Part shown: piece after piece, positions 11,701-21,377 of the stretch
How positions within the stretch are numbered: position 1 is the stretch's first letter
Layout: each line of letters starts with the position of its first letter
DNA from: Apiosordaria backusii
Taxonomy: Eukaryota; Ascomycota; Sordariomycetes; Sordariales; Lasiosphaeriaceae
Length of the DNA stretch: 64,000 nucleotides
Reading direction: 5' to 3'
NCBI GenBank assembly: GCA_030549205.1
Contig: JAUKTV010000005.1
Location: 248,001 to 312,000, forward strand
Program-made: the position numbers and the translations under genes
The notes under the pieces: model-generated
Database searches by the model: none
What the model saw: the letters and a program-made list of their open reading frames with translations, nothing else
What the model was told of the DNA's origin: nothing

Positions 11701-13992
11701 AGAGGCGTCAGTCTTGTTGGCTCTGATGATGCCTCGTGACTGGGCAACCTGAGCGGCTGCGTCATCAGCCTTGAAACTGAAGCTGTCCCAAGTTGAAAAT
11801 CTGGTGAGATCCCACAAGAAGCGCTGGACTGTAGAGATGTTGGCATTGTTGATTTTTATTTCCAGGCTGATCGTTTTGTTGTCGGGGCCACCCTGTGACA
11901 GCTCCCTCGGCTTGGTGATGACCTTGACCAAATTGTCCTCCGTTGGGGCTATCCCCTGTGGCCCAGAGGTAATGAGCTTCTTCAGTCTGCTATTGATGAA
12001 GTTTTCGAGACCTTGAATCGGGAGGGCCTTGCCACGAAGGAACTAAAGTGACGGATATGTCAGCATATAAGGAAGAACTTGGTGCCCCGATTGGGTCTTA
12101 CAAAGGCAGCCTCTAGTTGTGCGATAGTCAATGATTGTTCCCCGAAAAGTACCCATATCAGCAACTCGTTCACCCAACCGACCTGTCCCACGTCCAGTGC
12201 AGCCTGTAGTTTCTCTATAGTGTCAACCAAAAGTACACTGGTATCGCGAGTTGAGTCTTCCAAGAGTTTGTCAAGCTCCTCATCACTCTTACTGGATGCA
12301 ATGTAACCTTCGACAGCGCCAAGTGTAGCCTGAATTGTTTGAAAACTGCATTCGCTGTGCATGATCTTCTTCTCAATGCCTTCTCTTTTGGTCTCCAAAG
12401 CCGGACCCGGCAGCATGGTGGGAGCCTGGAGTCTGTGTCGGATGTAGTGACGGAACTCGGGCTCCATGGTTGTACGATCCGCCTTGACTTCTCGCACTGC
12501 AAGTGCCTCCGTCGTCTGCAGAGCTTCGAATATAGAGCTTTCTCCAGTCGCGAGAACCCTCACGGAGGTTTCATTTGTGCTGGATTTTGGAACGGTATGG
12601 ATAACTTTGAGTAACTCTTCCTGTTCGGGGCGAGTAAGGTTGTCTAAAGCGTCGAGAAGAATGAAATGTGCTGTTCTCAACATCGGTGTGCCGAGTTTCA
12701 ATGCTTCCCATAGCTTTGAAGGCTTCGCATGCTTAAGTTGGTCAATGTCACTGATGCTTTTTGCGTAGACCTCGTCTTGCTCAGCGAGCTGAATGGCAAT
12801 GCTTTTGAGTGCCATCTCGACCGGGTATTGTTCATCTCCTGCCTTTCCACTTCGGGCGGGGAAAAAGTAGAAACTGATCAGTGATCTATGAGTCTGTGTG
12901 ATGATGGCGGAATTCAAGGCTTGTTGTTTGAGATCATCGATGATGGAAGCCATGGAGAAAGATTTGCCGAATCCTTGACCACCCGTCAAAAGCAAGAAGG
13001 AGCTTGTCCCTTGAGCGGAAGCGTTCATGTCTGCCCAGTTTTGGTAGTCAGGTATAGGCTTGAACCAGCTGCCTGTTCCAGGAGCCCTTTTCTTGAGATA
13101 GTCCTCGTATGTGGCTTTCGACGTATCAGGGTCCTTAGGGTCGATACCAAGAGCAGTCTTGATCTTGGTGAGTAAGGTTTGTTTAGAACTCTCGGCCTCC
13201 TTTTTCTGCACTCTGTCCTTGATACCTTTGAGGTCGGAGCTGATTTCGTTGGTCGACTTCATGATCGTCACGATATTCGCCTTGGTCTCGAGAACACTCT
13301 CTAGAACCACGGTCCCTTGAACATTCTGCTGCCCCTTCACAAGCATCTGGAACCTTTCCAACTCCTCGTTCAAATCCTCGTCGTCGCACAGAGCTCGGCT
13401 GGCATATGTCTTGAACCTCTGCCATTTTCCGGCATGCTCGATGTTGATAGCCTTGGCGCAAATAGTGACAAGGCTGATCATGACATTGTGGATGGCAATG
13501 AGCAGGTCTTCATCCATGGCTTGAAACTGCTCGCTTCTCCCGTAGATCTTGAACTGGGATAGAACAGGAGCAATCTCGATGAAGATCTTGTCAATGACCT
13601 CGTGGAACTCTCGGATGCGCTTCGGCACGTCCAGCAAGAGTGATATGCCCTTGAAACAGATGTCTGCTGCGCCAAATACCTAGAACATAAACGATTAGTA
13701 ACCTGAAAAGACGTTGTGAAAATGAGAAACTTACCGTTGAGACGCCTTGTACAGCAACTTCACCCAACTTGTTGATACAGGCAAGGATCTTCAGGCCCGT
13801 GTCCTTTGCCTTGGCCCTTTTCTTATTCTCCTCAGTGTCATTCTGTTTGGCACGAGCGTCGATCAACCTTCTCAGGTCATCTGGCGATATCTTGGGTATC
13901 TCTCCGAGATCCTTATTCGTCAGTTTTCGAAACTCGACCAAGGCCTCCTGCCACAACTCGTCGACCTTGCTCTTGGTGACGTTGGACGCCAT
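8714..13992 (-). CDS. NLR-like STAND protein: Goodbye domain, NACHT-type NTPase, helical/TPR region, Cys finger
   Basis: Four exons (13992-13735, 13679-12102, 12042-11224, 11116-8714), all joined in phase 0, give 1685 residues. Residues about 5-200 match the fungal STAND N-terminal Goodbye domain (DELWQEALVEFRKLTNKDLG near the start). The NTPase follows: Walker A GGQGFGKS at 319-326 and Walker B FILLDALD at 425-432, with sensor-like VRVLATGES downstream, as in NACHT ATPases. Residues 613-885 are alpha-helical. A TPR-like zone follows at about 985-1117 (ALEVLEEALHLAPEDPEVKY). A C-terminal CxxC/CxxC/CxxC/C-H finger (CEAC, CKYC, CGPC, CSPGH) lies at about 1502-1553. The last 30 residues are V/T-E repeats. 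Fungal proteins of this plan act in non-self recognition and heterokaryon incompatibility; activity here is inferred. All nucleotide-binding motifs are present and no break is seen. Confidence 0.85.
11117..11223 (-). other. NLR-like gene, intron 3
   Basis: 107 bp, GTAAGT donor, GCTGATG branch, CATACAG acceptor, phase 0. It separates the helical region from a Ser/Thr/Ala-rich linker that leads into the TPR-like zone. Confidence 0.82.
12043..12101 (-). other. NLR-like gene, intron 2
   Basis: 59 bp, GTAAGA donor, TATGCTGACAT branch, CTTTAG acceptor, phase 0. It falls after the NTPase module. Confidence 0.85.
13680..13734 (-). other. NLR-like gene, intron 1
   Basis: 55 bp, GTAAGT donor, TTACTAATC branch region, TTCTAG acceptor, phase 0. 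It lies inside the Goodbye domain. Confidence 0.85.
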
Positions 13993-15073
13993 GTTGATGG
14001 TGGATGTTCATGTGGGTTGGAACCAGCAGATTGGAGCAAAGTTCTGGGAGAGAAGAGGAGAGAAGAGGAGGTGATGGAATGTCAGCGTACATAGGATTGA
14101 CCTCTTGGGTAATCAGGGAACCAGGATAATGGACTGGGGTGGTGGTATGCCTAATGGGCCGCGGGATCTCGTCGCCGTGAGCATGATGGGCAGGGGTTCC
14201 AAGTAGCATGTACCGAGCGTCGTTAGTTGTTGCAACGCTGAAGGATTTCCATGCATGACGGGATCGTTCTAGTCGCAAGGAGGCACAGCCGCAACGGGTC
14301 CCAACTGCGTCTTGACTGATGCACGGGTCTTGACTGATGCATGGGCGATGGCCATCAAATGAGGGGTAGTAGATCGCAAGAGGAAAAGTGACTGAAGCGG
14401 GATTACTGCAGAAAGATGACACATGCTTCTAGCCTCTTAGGTAACTACCTACCTAATCACTATCAGGAAAGGGCGGAGTAAGACCTAGGCATCGCCATCA
14501 CTACCTTACGTTCTTGCCTTGTTGGTGGTTTGGGGGACATCAGCAGTGGATGTGGTCTGTGCGGCGTGATAGTGAGCTGACATGCAGTGGCTCCACTCCT
14601 GAAAACTGCCGTTGCTCACCGCTCGAACCAATTGCTTGGTCAGATTGTGATGGCTCTCATGGTTGAGAATTTTCTTTTCCTCTTTACACTTATTCGCACC
14701 ATAAAATCAACCGATTTGGATGTCTTTCCACACCAGATTGGTCATATTGAGTGCTAGATGAAAATTGGGATTTACCTTTGTCATTCTTATCCTTTTGGAG
14801 CCAGGCCGCGTTCGCATGGTCTCGTTGACTGGTTGATGGAGGTTCCCGACAATTCATCACTGCATTTTAGATAGCGTATCGGCAACTTTATAGTATCAGT
14901 TGACCTGACGAGATGTACCAAGGCCATACTCGTCCGTACAAAGGCATGGTCTTTACGCTTGCTCTTTCTGCCAAGGGTTCATTCACTCAAAGGCATACTC
15001 CCTCGTCAACAGATGACAGCTCTATTCACGCACGCTATGCTGAAGCATGAACCAAACACCATATTTATCCCAT
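13993..15073. other. Intergenic, no gene seen
   Basis: Promoter and leader of the NLR-like gene, then the 3' flank of the NADH pyrophosphatase gene. It includes an 18-bp tandem duplication at 14309-14344 and a TTAGGTAACTACCTACCTAA motif near 14437. No open frame here looks coding. Confidence 0.5.
14309..14344. repeat. 18-bp direct tandem duplication, two copies
   Basis: The unit GTCTTGACTGATGCAYGG occurs twice head to tail with one C/T difference. It lies about 320 bp upstream of the NLR-like start. Confidence 0.9.
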
Positions 15074-16318
15074 CTACATCTTCGACGCAACCCACCACCC
15101 TTCTACAACAGAATTAATCAACCGGTTCGCAATAGCCGTCTGCGGCGGCAACCTCAACGCACCCTCAACATACTCCTTCGGCACCTGCTCTCCCATATTA
15201 TGCGTCCCCTTCGCCAACGCCTCCTTAACCTCATCCAGCGGAAACCACTTTGCACTCTCCAACTCAGCGTCGTGCCCCAAGTAAATCTTCTCCCCCTCCC
15301 CAGGAAGAGCCTGTCCCACAGCCCCAATCATCAAACTCGCCGGAAAAGGCCACGGCTGCGAACTATGCAACACCACCCTCCCAACCTGCACTCCACTCTC
15401 CTCCCAAACCTCCCTCCTAACCGCCTCCTCAATACTCTCCCCCGGCTCCTGGAAACCCGCCAACGTAGAATACCAATACTTAGGCCATCTCCTCTGCCTC
15501 CCAAGCAGCACCTTCGACCCATCCTCACTAACAATCGCCATAATAACCGTCGGATCCGTCCTCGGAAAGCTATGATTGCTCACCGTCCCCCTCGTCGCAC
15601 ACTCCCTCCTCTCCCCAACTCCAGCAGCCCTATCCGTCGGCGGGCAAACCCTCTTCGTCCCCGCATTCACACTCAACGTCCTCTGCCCGCACTGCGCACA
15701 AAACGGCGTTCGTGCATTCCAATCAATCAGCGCCCTCGCATACCCATACATGGCCGCCTGCCCAGCCACCAACCCCATATGCCTCGGTCCTCCCCCAAAG
15801 AAACCAGCTTTCCTCTCCTTTTCCAGCTTCTCCTTCAGCTGCTCTTTACCCCCCCACTTGGAAACATCCACCGCGAAATACGGCACCCCTTCAAACTCCT
15901 TGTATTTGAACTTTTCTTCTTCGCTTCCCCCATGACCGCTCAACACACCCTGCTCGTCCATACCAAGAAACACGACGATTTGCTCTGGGTCTTCGCTGTT
16001 GAAGTCCTTGATTAATTCCTCCTCTGTCTTTTCAAACAGCTGCCCGCTGATATTATCGATGATATCCGCCAATGAGACAAAGGCGAGTTGAGTAGTATCA
16101 TCGGTCTTGATCAACGGAGCCAAGTTATCCAGCAACAGGAAGCTCGCGGAAGGGTGCTTGAAAGCTGGTGCAAGAAAGGCGTGATCAGTCCTCAGAAAAG
16201 ACAACCGATTCAAGGGCGAGCCAGAGAAATAATTTGCCGTCTCCCGCCCAAACTTGGCAGTGAGGTGGCTGTCCTCAGGGGGCAGAATCGGCAGGTCAGG
16301 GGTAGCGGTAGCGGCCAT
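15074..16318 (-). CDS. NPY1: NADH pyrophosphatase, Nudix family, peroxisomal type
   Basis: Single exon, 414 residues. It shows the three-part plan of NudC/Npy1 enzymes: a variable N-terminal domain, a zinc-ribbon-like segment (FCAQCGQRTL, later CPPTDR and CATRG), then the Nudix domain with the box GFQEPGESIEEAVRREVWEE followed by SG(V), matching Gx5Ex7REUxEExGU. Downstream residues fit the SQPWPFPxS motif diagnostic of NADH pyrophosphatases, here SQPWPFPASLM. The family hydrolyses NADH to NMNH and AMP and can act on NAD-capped RNA. The last three residues are S-K-M, a plausible peroxisomal targeting signal (PTS1 variant), in line with peroxisomal Npy1 in yeast. The start at 16318 is the first ATG before the conserved region; an in-frame upstream ATG at 16450 would add 44 residues and hide no known domain. 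Confidence 0.93.
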   Translation of the reverse strand: MAATATPDLPILPPEDSHLTAKFGRETANYFSGSPLNRLSFLRTDHAFLAPAFKHPSASFLLLDNLAPLIKTDDTTQLAFVSLADIIDNISGQLFEKTEEELIKDFNSEDPEQIVVFLGMDEQGVLSGHGGSEEEKFKYKEFEGVPYFAVDVSKWGGKEQLKEKLEKERKAGFFGGGPRHMGLVAGQAAMYGYARALIDWNARTPFCAQCGQRTLSVNAGTKRVCPPTDRAAGVGERRECATRGTVSNHSFPRTDPTVIMAIVSEDGSKVLLGRQRRWPKYWYSTLAGFQEPGESIEEAVRREVWEESGVQVGRVVLHSSQPWPFPASLMIGAVGQALPGEGEKIYLGHDAELESAKWFPLDEVKEALAKGTHNMGEQVPKEYVEGALRLPPQTAIANRLINSVVEGWWVASKM

Positions 16319-16890
16319 TTCGGTAGGTTTGTGTTTGCTGACTGATGCTAGCAGTGATGCCGGTGATGGCGTGTAACGAACGGCGAGAGATGTATAGTGA
16401 GTGATTCTGAGAAATCTCGTTCTGGTCCGTGATGAGAGAAATAAAAGCATGAAGAGTGGAAAAAGAAGGTATACCGAGGCTCAATGACGGAATTCAAATA
16501 GCCCAAGCAAGTCTTCAGAGGTTGCGCGGGAGCGGGGCACTTTGGTTGAGCTTTCGCCAATTCCCGTTGGTAAAGCCGGCCGGAGCCGGAGCGCTCCATC
16601 CTGCTTATCAATACATCACCGCTTGGGGAAACAGGATAGTCCCAGAATTACAATGGAGTCTCGGCATCAAATGGTTGTTGGCCGAAGATCATTCGCCCCA
16701 ACTGAATAATCAAACAGCGACAATTCCCGAAACGCGTTTCACAATCACCCAAAGAAAAAAAAAAAAAGCAGGCAAAATCCGATTTCATTACTGTGACTTC
16801 ATGCCATCATATCTATGCCTGAGTAAAAAAAAAAGGGACCTGAAGAGCGTAAACCCCCCAGACCCCAGTCAACACCACTCAACCTCCAGT
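16319..16890. other. Intergenic between NADH pyrophosphatase and uL1 genes
   Basis: About 570 bp holding the NADH pyrophosphatase promoter and the 3' flank of the uL1 gene, with A-rich runs near 16755 and 16825. No gene is seen. Confidence 0.5.
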
Positions 16891-17744
16891 TTAGTAGAGG
16901 CGACGGGGAGGAGACATGGTAGCCTTGATGGTAAGGCTACCAACGTTCTGCCAGCCCTTCTTGAGGAGGGAGACGAGGTAGTTGATGGCCAACATGATGT
17001 TGGCAATCAGCTGCTCCTGGGTCATGCCAACGTTGCCAACGGCAACACCCATGCAGAGAACCTTCTTGAGCTGGAACTTGACGGTGGACTTGACCTCGGT
17101 GATTCTGGCGGAGAGATCATCGGCGTGGGAGACGGGGGTGGGGAACTTGCCAGCTGTACACACGAGAAACGTCAGTATTTGTTGTTTCGTAGGAGTAAGA
17201 TGACAGTAAAACATACCCTTGGAGAGACCGGGACCCAACAGACGGGGAATCTGCTTGATGAGGGTGTCGGAAGCAACGAAGGCATCGTACTTGCGGGCAA
17301 GCTTCTTGATGAGCTTCTTGTTCTTGTTGAGCTTCTTGAGATCGTCGGCGCTCATGGCGTCAACACCGCCGTGCTTGGCACGATCGATATCGTACTGGTC
17401 ACCCAAGATGCAGATGCTCATGTTGGGGCGGGGGACGGTGGGGAGCTTGACAGTGCCGGAGAAACGCTTGTCACGCTGGGGGTCATAGTTCTTCAGGCCG
17501 ATCTGGAGCCTTTGGTGGTTGTTAGCAATGTGTTTCCTACGATGATGATCTCGAAATCAGAGAAGCAGTTGGCTTACTCGACGGTCTCCAAGAAGTTGCG
17601 CTTCTTGGTCTCATTGCTGTACTCGAGGAGCTCAGCGACGTGCTGACGCACACCGGCTGCAACAGAGTCAGTTCAATTGCCATTTTATCGTATATATGGT
17701 CTGGATGGACGTTGAGAGTGCGTACCGACGGAGATCTTGGACAT
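16891..17744 (-). CDS. RPL1: Ribosomal protein uL1 (RPL10A / yeast Rpl1)
   Basis: Four exons (17744-17726, 17656-17578, 17509-17217, 17153-16891) give 217 residues, exactly the yeast Rpl1 length. The first exon is only 19 nt and encodes MSKISV plus one base, a common layout for fungal ribosomal protein genes. Recognisable uL1 sequence includes KRNFLETVELQIGLKNYDPQ, RFSGTVKLP and GKFPTPVSHADD. The protein forms the L1 stalk of the 60S subunit near the tRNA exit site and contacts deacylated tRNA. Codon use is strongly biased to C/G endings, as expected for a highly expressed gene. It is adjacent to, and on the same strand as, the NADH pyrophosphatase gene, which I take as coincidental. Confidence 0.96.
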
Positions 17745-18878
17745 TTTGCCGTCTTCCTGTAGATATTTCTTCTATAGGTGTGGTTTTTGCGTCGGTCGTT
17801 TACGAGGAGAAAGCCGAGAATTCAAGACTCAAAAGTGATTTTGCGAATCCCAGGGATTTTTGTGGGTGGATTTGGCGGGGTGGCACTAGCTCCGGATCTC
17901 GGCTCACAACTGGCAGCCAGCTGGCTCCAACGACACCCCTCAAGGTTCTTGAACTGGTGCTCTTCTCAGTCACTTGTTACACTCAGCTTGCAACATCCAT
18001 TCACTCTTCACCTCATTGTTGTCGTCACCAATTTACTCGCACGAATCATCTTTGCCCTCGAGCCGACAACAAAACACCTGACATCTTCCCATGACTGTTG
18101 TTTCTTTTTCCGCACCGTCACAGTTGCATTCCGTAAGATGCCACACAGAGTGCTCGGTCTGCCTCAACCACACTGATGAAACATCTCCTCCCCGGGCCAT
18201 GTGAATCCGATCAATCGTGCATATTCACTCCTCAAGATCTTTCTAACCTCCAGTTATCCCCGAGCACAAGCTGCTGGACGTCGGCCGAGTGGCTGTACCC
18301 CCAAGTTGTTCTATCACCCCACCACACCAGTACCACCCTCAAGTGCCGGTGTTAGATCTCCGCTGTTGAGGGATCATGCATTTGCTCCTCGTCCTCCTGT
18401 GGGGGAGCACATGTTTGAAACCTGATCCGCGCCAGGATTGAGTTGTTGCTGCTGGGAGTGGTTACAGTAACGGTCATGTATTCCGCTCACCGGGGTCTCC
18501 GATCTCTTGGCTCACCATCTTCGATCTCCGTCTCTGAGAGAATCCTCGACATCTGCCGACACTATCCACCAAAGGATTCGGAAACACACCCGAACACTGC
18601 TGCTCTCCTTTCTGAAAACGGCACTCGTCAAGAGTTGCTGTCCTCGTGCATGGCAGGCATGTTTCAACTTGCTTGTGGAGCAATCAACAGCCACTGTGCC
18701 CATAACTCACGAAGTGGACAGGCTTGGTGGTGAGTCTGGAGAGTACAAGAAACATGGCAGCTCTGTTCCACCCCCAGTTAGGTCTGGAAGTTTTGATAGA
18801 TGCCCCTCGACTAGAAACCCCAGCCTGTCCACGTATGTGGAACTAGCAGTTCGGTCCTTCCTACGACAGCTTCACGGC
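17745..18878. other. Intergenic between uL1 gene and receptor gene (divergent)
   Basis: Shared promoter region between the minus-strand uL1 gene and the plus-strand receptor gene. The receptor frame is open upstream of its ATG to about 18500 but contains no in-frame ATG and no family similarity there. No RNA gene is recognised. Confidence 0.5.
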
Positions 18879-20206
18879 ATGCGGATCACAGCAGAATCAA
18901 GGGCATCTTGGCCTCCGCCAAATCACATCGATCCGGAAACTCACGGACCAGCCAACGTTATTGTCGAACTTAGCTTGTTGGGCCTGGCAACCGTCCTTCT
19001 CGCCATTCGGCTATACGCACGCGTGAAAATATCGAGAGGGTTTGGTAGAGACGATGTGCTCATCTTCCTCGCATATGTTGTTCTTGCCCAGTCTGAACAT
19101 AACAGCGCTTCGAAACTGACAATCATCAGACCCCCGCGGCAGCGTTTGTGATTCTCGAGGTCGTAGCCCACCACAAGCTCGACAGGGATCGTCATACCTG
19201 GGACGTACGCCTTCACCTCGCAACGTTGAGTTTGCAAGTTGGGTATGTTACGCCCATTGCCGTCTTCCATGGTACCAACTCTCTGATTCGGCCGCAGCCT
19301 CGTAGAGCAGATTCTATTTGCTCTGGCAACTGGGTTCACCAAGCTATCCATTCTCGCTCTCATCTACCGAGTCACTGCCAGCTCGACGGGCCGGACCAAA
19401 CACGTTGTGCTTGTCCTATCTGGAGTGGTAGCACTTGACACACTTGTTTTTGTGCTCGTGACAATCTTCCAATGCTCGTAGGTCTCCCTTCCGGATGGCG
19501 GTCTGGGATGGATGAGATGCTGACCGGTAAAGACCCATATCCGACATCTGGACCATATCGCTTGCACCGCAACGCTGCATAGACCAAGGATCTCACCTTA
19601 TTGCGGCCAGTGTCCTCAACACCCTTCAGGATTTCCTTATTGTCTTTGTCCCGATTAAAACAGTGCTAAGCCTCGATCTCCCCCTTACACAGCGCATTAC
19701 GATCCTTCTTCTATTTGCAGGTGGATTCCTCGTCTGCATCGCTGGCTCCGTCAGAACGTATTTTTCTTGGCTCATGGTCACCAGTTCGGATGGGGACATC
19801 AATTGGCACCAGTACGACATGATGCTCGCAGGTGCGGTCGAGCTTTTTCTTGGTATTGTAGGTGTTACAAAAAAACTTTTTTTCCCATGTGAGCCAGTGG
19901 CTGATGATGCCTTGTTTACAGATTTGTGCCTCGTTCCCAGCTACCAAGCCTTTCTTTCTACGGTATTTCCCCCGACTTTTGAATTTTAGAAAAACGCCGC
20001 ATAGTTCCTTCGATCAAGAGTACAATCAAGTATATCTTGGAACCATCAAGAGCCAACCATCCGTATCTTCGTCACTCGACACAGCCATTGAAGGTCCTCT
20101 TCCTCCTGATCTCAACAAGCCTCTACCAAAATTTCCCAAGACTGAGGTGCATTTGAACATCGGCAAGTCATGCCACTGGGATCAGGTGGCGACACCGGGC
20201 GCTTAA
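18879..20206 (+). CDS. PTH11/rhodopsin-type seven-helix membrane protein, five exons
   Basis: Exons 18879-19076, 19130-19242, 19298-19477, 19533-19857 and 19922-20206 join in frame to 366 residues. The product shows the fungal integral-membrane rhodopsin-like (PTH11-related) pattern: TM1 with the RLYARVKISRGFGRDD motif, TM2 leading to RHTWDV, TM3 TGFTKLSILALIYRV, TM4 ending at FQC, the paired cysteine in PQRCIDQ, TM5 SVLNTLQDFLIVFVP, TM6 after LPLTQRI, and TM7 VELFLGIICASFPATKPF. A cytoplasmic tail of about 70 residues follows. There is no N-terminal CFEM domain. Such proteins are thought to be surface receptors for host, nutrient or surface cues; ligand unknown. No single reading frame shows the whole gene, so it is easily missed. 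Intron 1 has a weak donor (GTTGTT). Intactness is well supported because all five exons preserve family motifs. Confidence 0.85.
19077..19129 (+). other. Receptor gene intron 1
   Basis: 53 bp, weak donor GTTGTT, strong AAACTGAC branch, ATCAG acceptor; phase 0. It is needed to connect TM1 with TM2 in frame. Confidence 0.7.
19243..19297 (+). other. Receptor gene intron 2
   Basis: 55 bp, GTATGT donor, CTCTGATTC branch region, GCCGCAG acceptor; phase 2. Confidence 0.8.
19478..19532 (+). other. Receptor gene intron 3
   Basis: 55 bp, GTAGGT donor, ATGCTGACC branch, GTAAAG acceptor; phase 2. Removing it joins FQC to SPISDIW and on to the paired cysteine loop. Confidence 0.8.
19858..19921 (+). other. 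Receptor gene intron 4
   Basis: 64 bp, GTAGGT donor, GGCTGATG branch, TTTACAG acceptor; phase 0. It lies within TM7. Confidence 0.85.
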
Positions 20207-21113
20207 CCCCACGGCGCAAGATGATGTTTCTCAGGGCTTACAAGACACGACGTTGGACCAATCCATTCGGACGGTATATTGATATGACACTTGAAGGTTC
20301 TGGCTAGTGGTCTGCCTTTGATTAACCGTCTGATGATTCTTGGCTTTTTTTTAGGGCACGGGAGGACATTTTTTATTTCTTTGCCTCACCTACCGTCTAA
20401 ACGAGATTTTCACTGCGGGTATGGATATTGCTTTGCTGGGTGTAACTCATTTTGAGCCTTGTAGTTATTAAAGAATCCACATATTTATCGTGTGATGGCA
20501 CAACAGGGAACTGTGCATGCGTGGGGTGGTCTGTGGCCGTTTTCTTGGTGGCTGCTGTCATGTCATGCACTCTCCCAGGAACACGGTGCGTGTTGCGTTG
20601 TATGTAAAACTTGGAATAGGCAGCAGACTATTTACAATGGTTACCAGACCTCGAATGGAGAGCTCAGCCACAGAGGTTGTCATACAAGAGACACCAAGAA
20701 ATCATCATCACTTTGTCAAGCTCAAGACCCATGGCACTCACTCGTGGGGGCAATGAGCATACGAGCACATCCAATATAACAAATCACGATAACAAGGAAA
20801 ACACGGACTCTGCAACGAATGTCACTGATTATTTGATTCCTTCAAAGATTCTTACACACTGCCCCCCAAGTACCTAACTCGTCATATCCATCATGACAAT
20901 TTTTTGATATCCTCCATGATCCATCCCTTCAAAGAACGCCCATATCCATAGCTACCCTTGTAAAACCCCCACCCTCCCATTCTGAGCTGAGCCGAGATGT
21001 AATTAAAAATTAGGAATTAAACAGAAAGCAGTAGCGAGTGTAGGTAGGTATTTATAGTGAATCCGCCATGAAAACAGTATAAAAGATGAAAGTTTGGTGT
21101 TGGAGGTAGTTGT
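20207..21113. other. Intergenic between receptor and small-protein gene (convergent)
   Basis: Shared 3' flanks of two converging genes, AT-rich after 20960. No gene or repeat is recognised. Confidence 0.5.
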
Positions 21114-21377
21114 TTAAGGCTTCTTCTTTCCGAATTCTATTTCAATACAAAGAGTTAGCGAATAAGCCCTGAAAACCTGTCATGCTCTTGTAAAAAAAGA
21201 CGGGCAAGGCACAAGATTTTGAATCCTGAGGTTGTTGGGTTTGAAGGGTTTGGAAGAGAAGAAAGACGTACGAGGGTCAAGAGGGGTGACACTTCCACCA
21301 CCTGATGGGTTCGAGGAGTCACCCTCACCTCCCTGTGGGGTGGGGGTTTGTGGCTGGTGGGATGCGGAGGAGCTCAT
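21114..21377 (-). CDS. Spliced 42-residue small protein, unknown function
   Basis: Exon 1 (21377-21272, 35 codons plus one base) and exon 2 (21136-21114, 23 nt) are joined by a 135-bp intron with donor GTACGT, branch TTCGCTAACTC and acceptor AAATAG. The product is 42 residues: a Ser/Gln/Pro-rich start (MSSSASHQPQ), a Gly/Ser middle, and a basic C-terminus (QFGKKKP). Without splicing the frame runs 65 residues into AT-rich sequence with poor codon use, so the spliced form is favoured. I recognise no family. It has no signal peptide or membrane segment and looks intrinsically disordered, with a lysine-rich tail that could bind nucleic acid or an acidic partner. The long leader (about 230 bp to a TATA-like AAATATAT near 21610 on this strand) would fit a separately transcribed small gene. 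Existence is inferred, not proven. Confidence 0.55.
21137..21271 (-). other. Intron of the 42-residue protein gene
   Basis: GTACGT donor, canonical CTAAC branch, AATAG acceptor, phase 1, 135 bp. Confidence 0.6.

Noticed and set aside
13913..14422. 169-codon minus frame upstream of the NLR-like gene
   Set aside because: Overlaps the true first exon in another frame; no domain.
15047..16015. 322-codon plus frame opposite the NADH pyrophosphatase
   Set aside because: Antisense shadow; Pro/Arg/Leu-rich with no domain.
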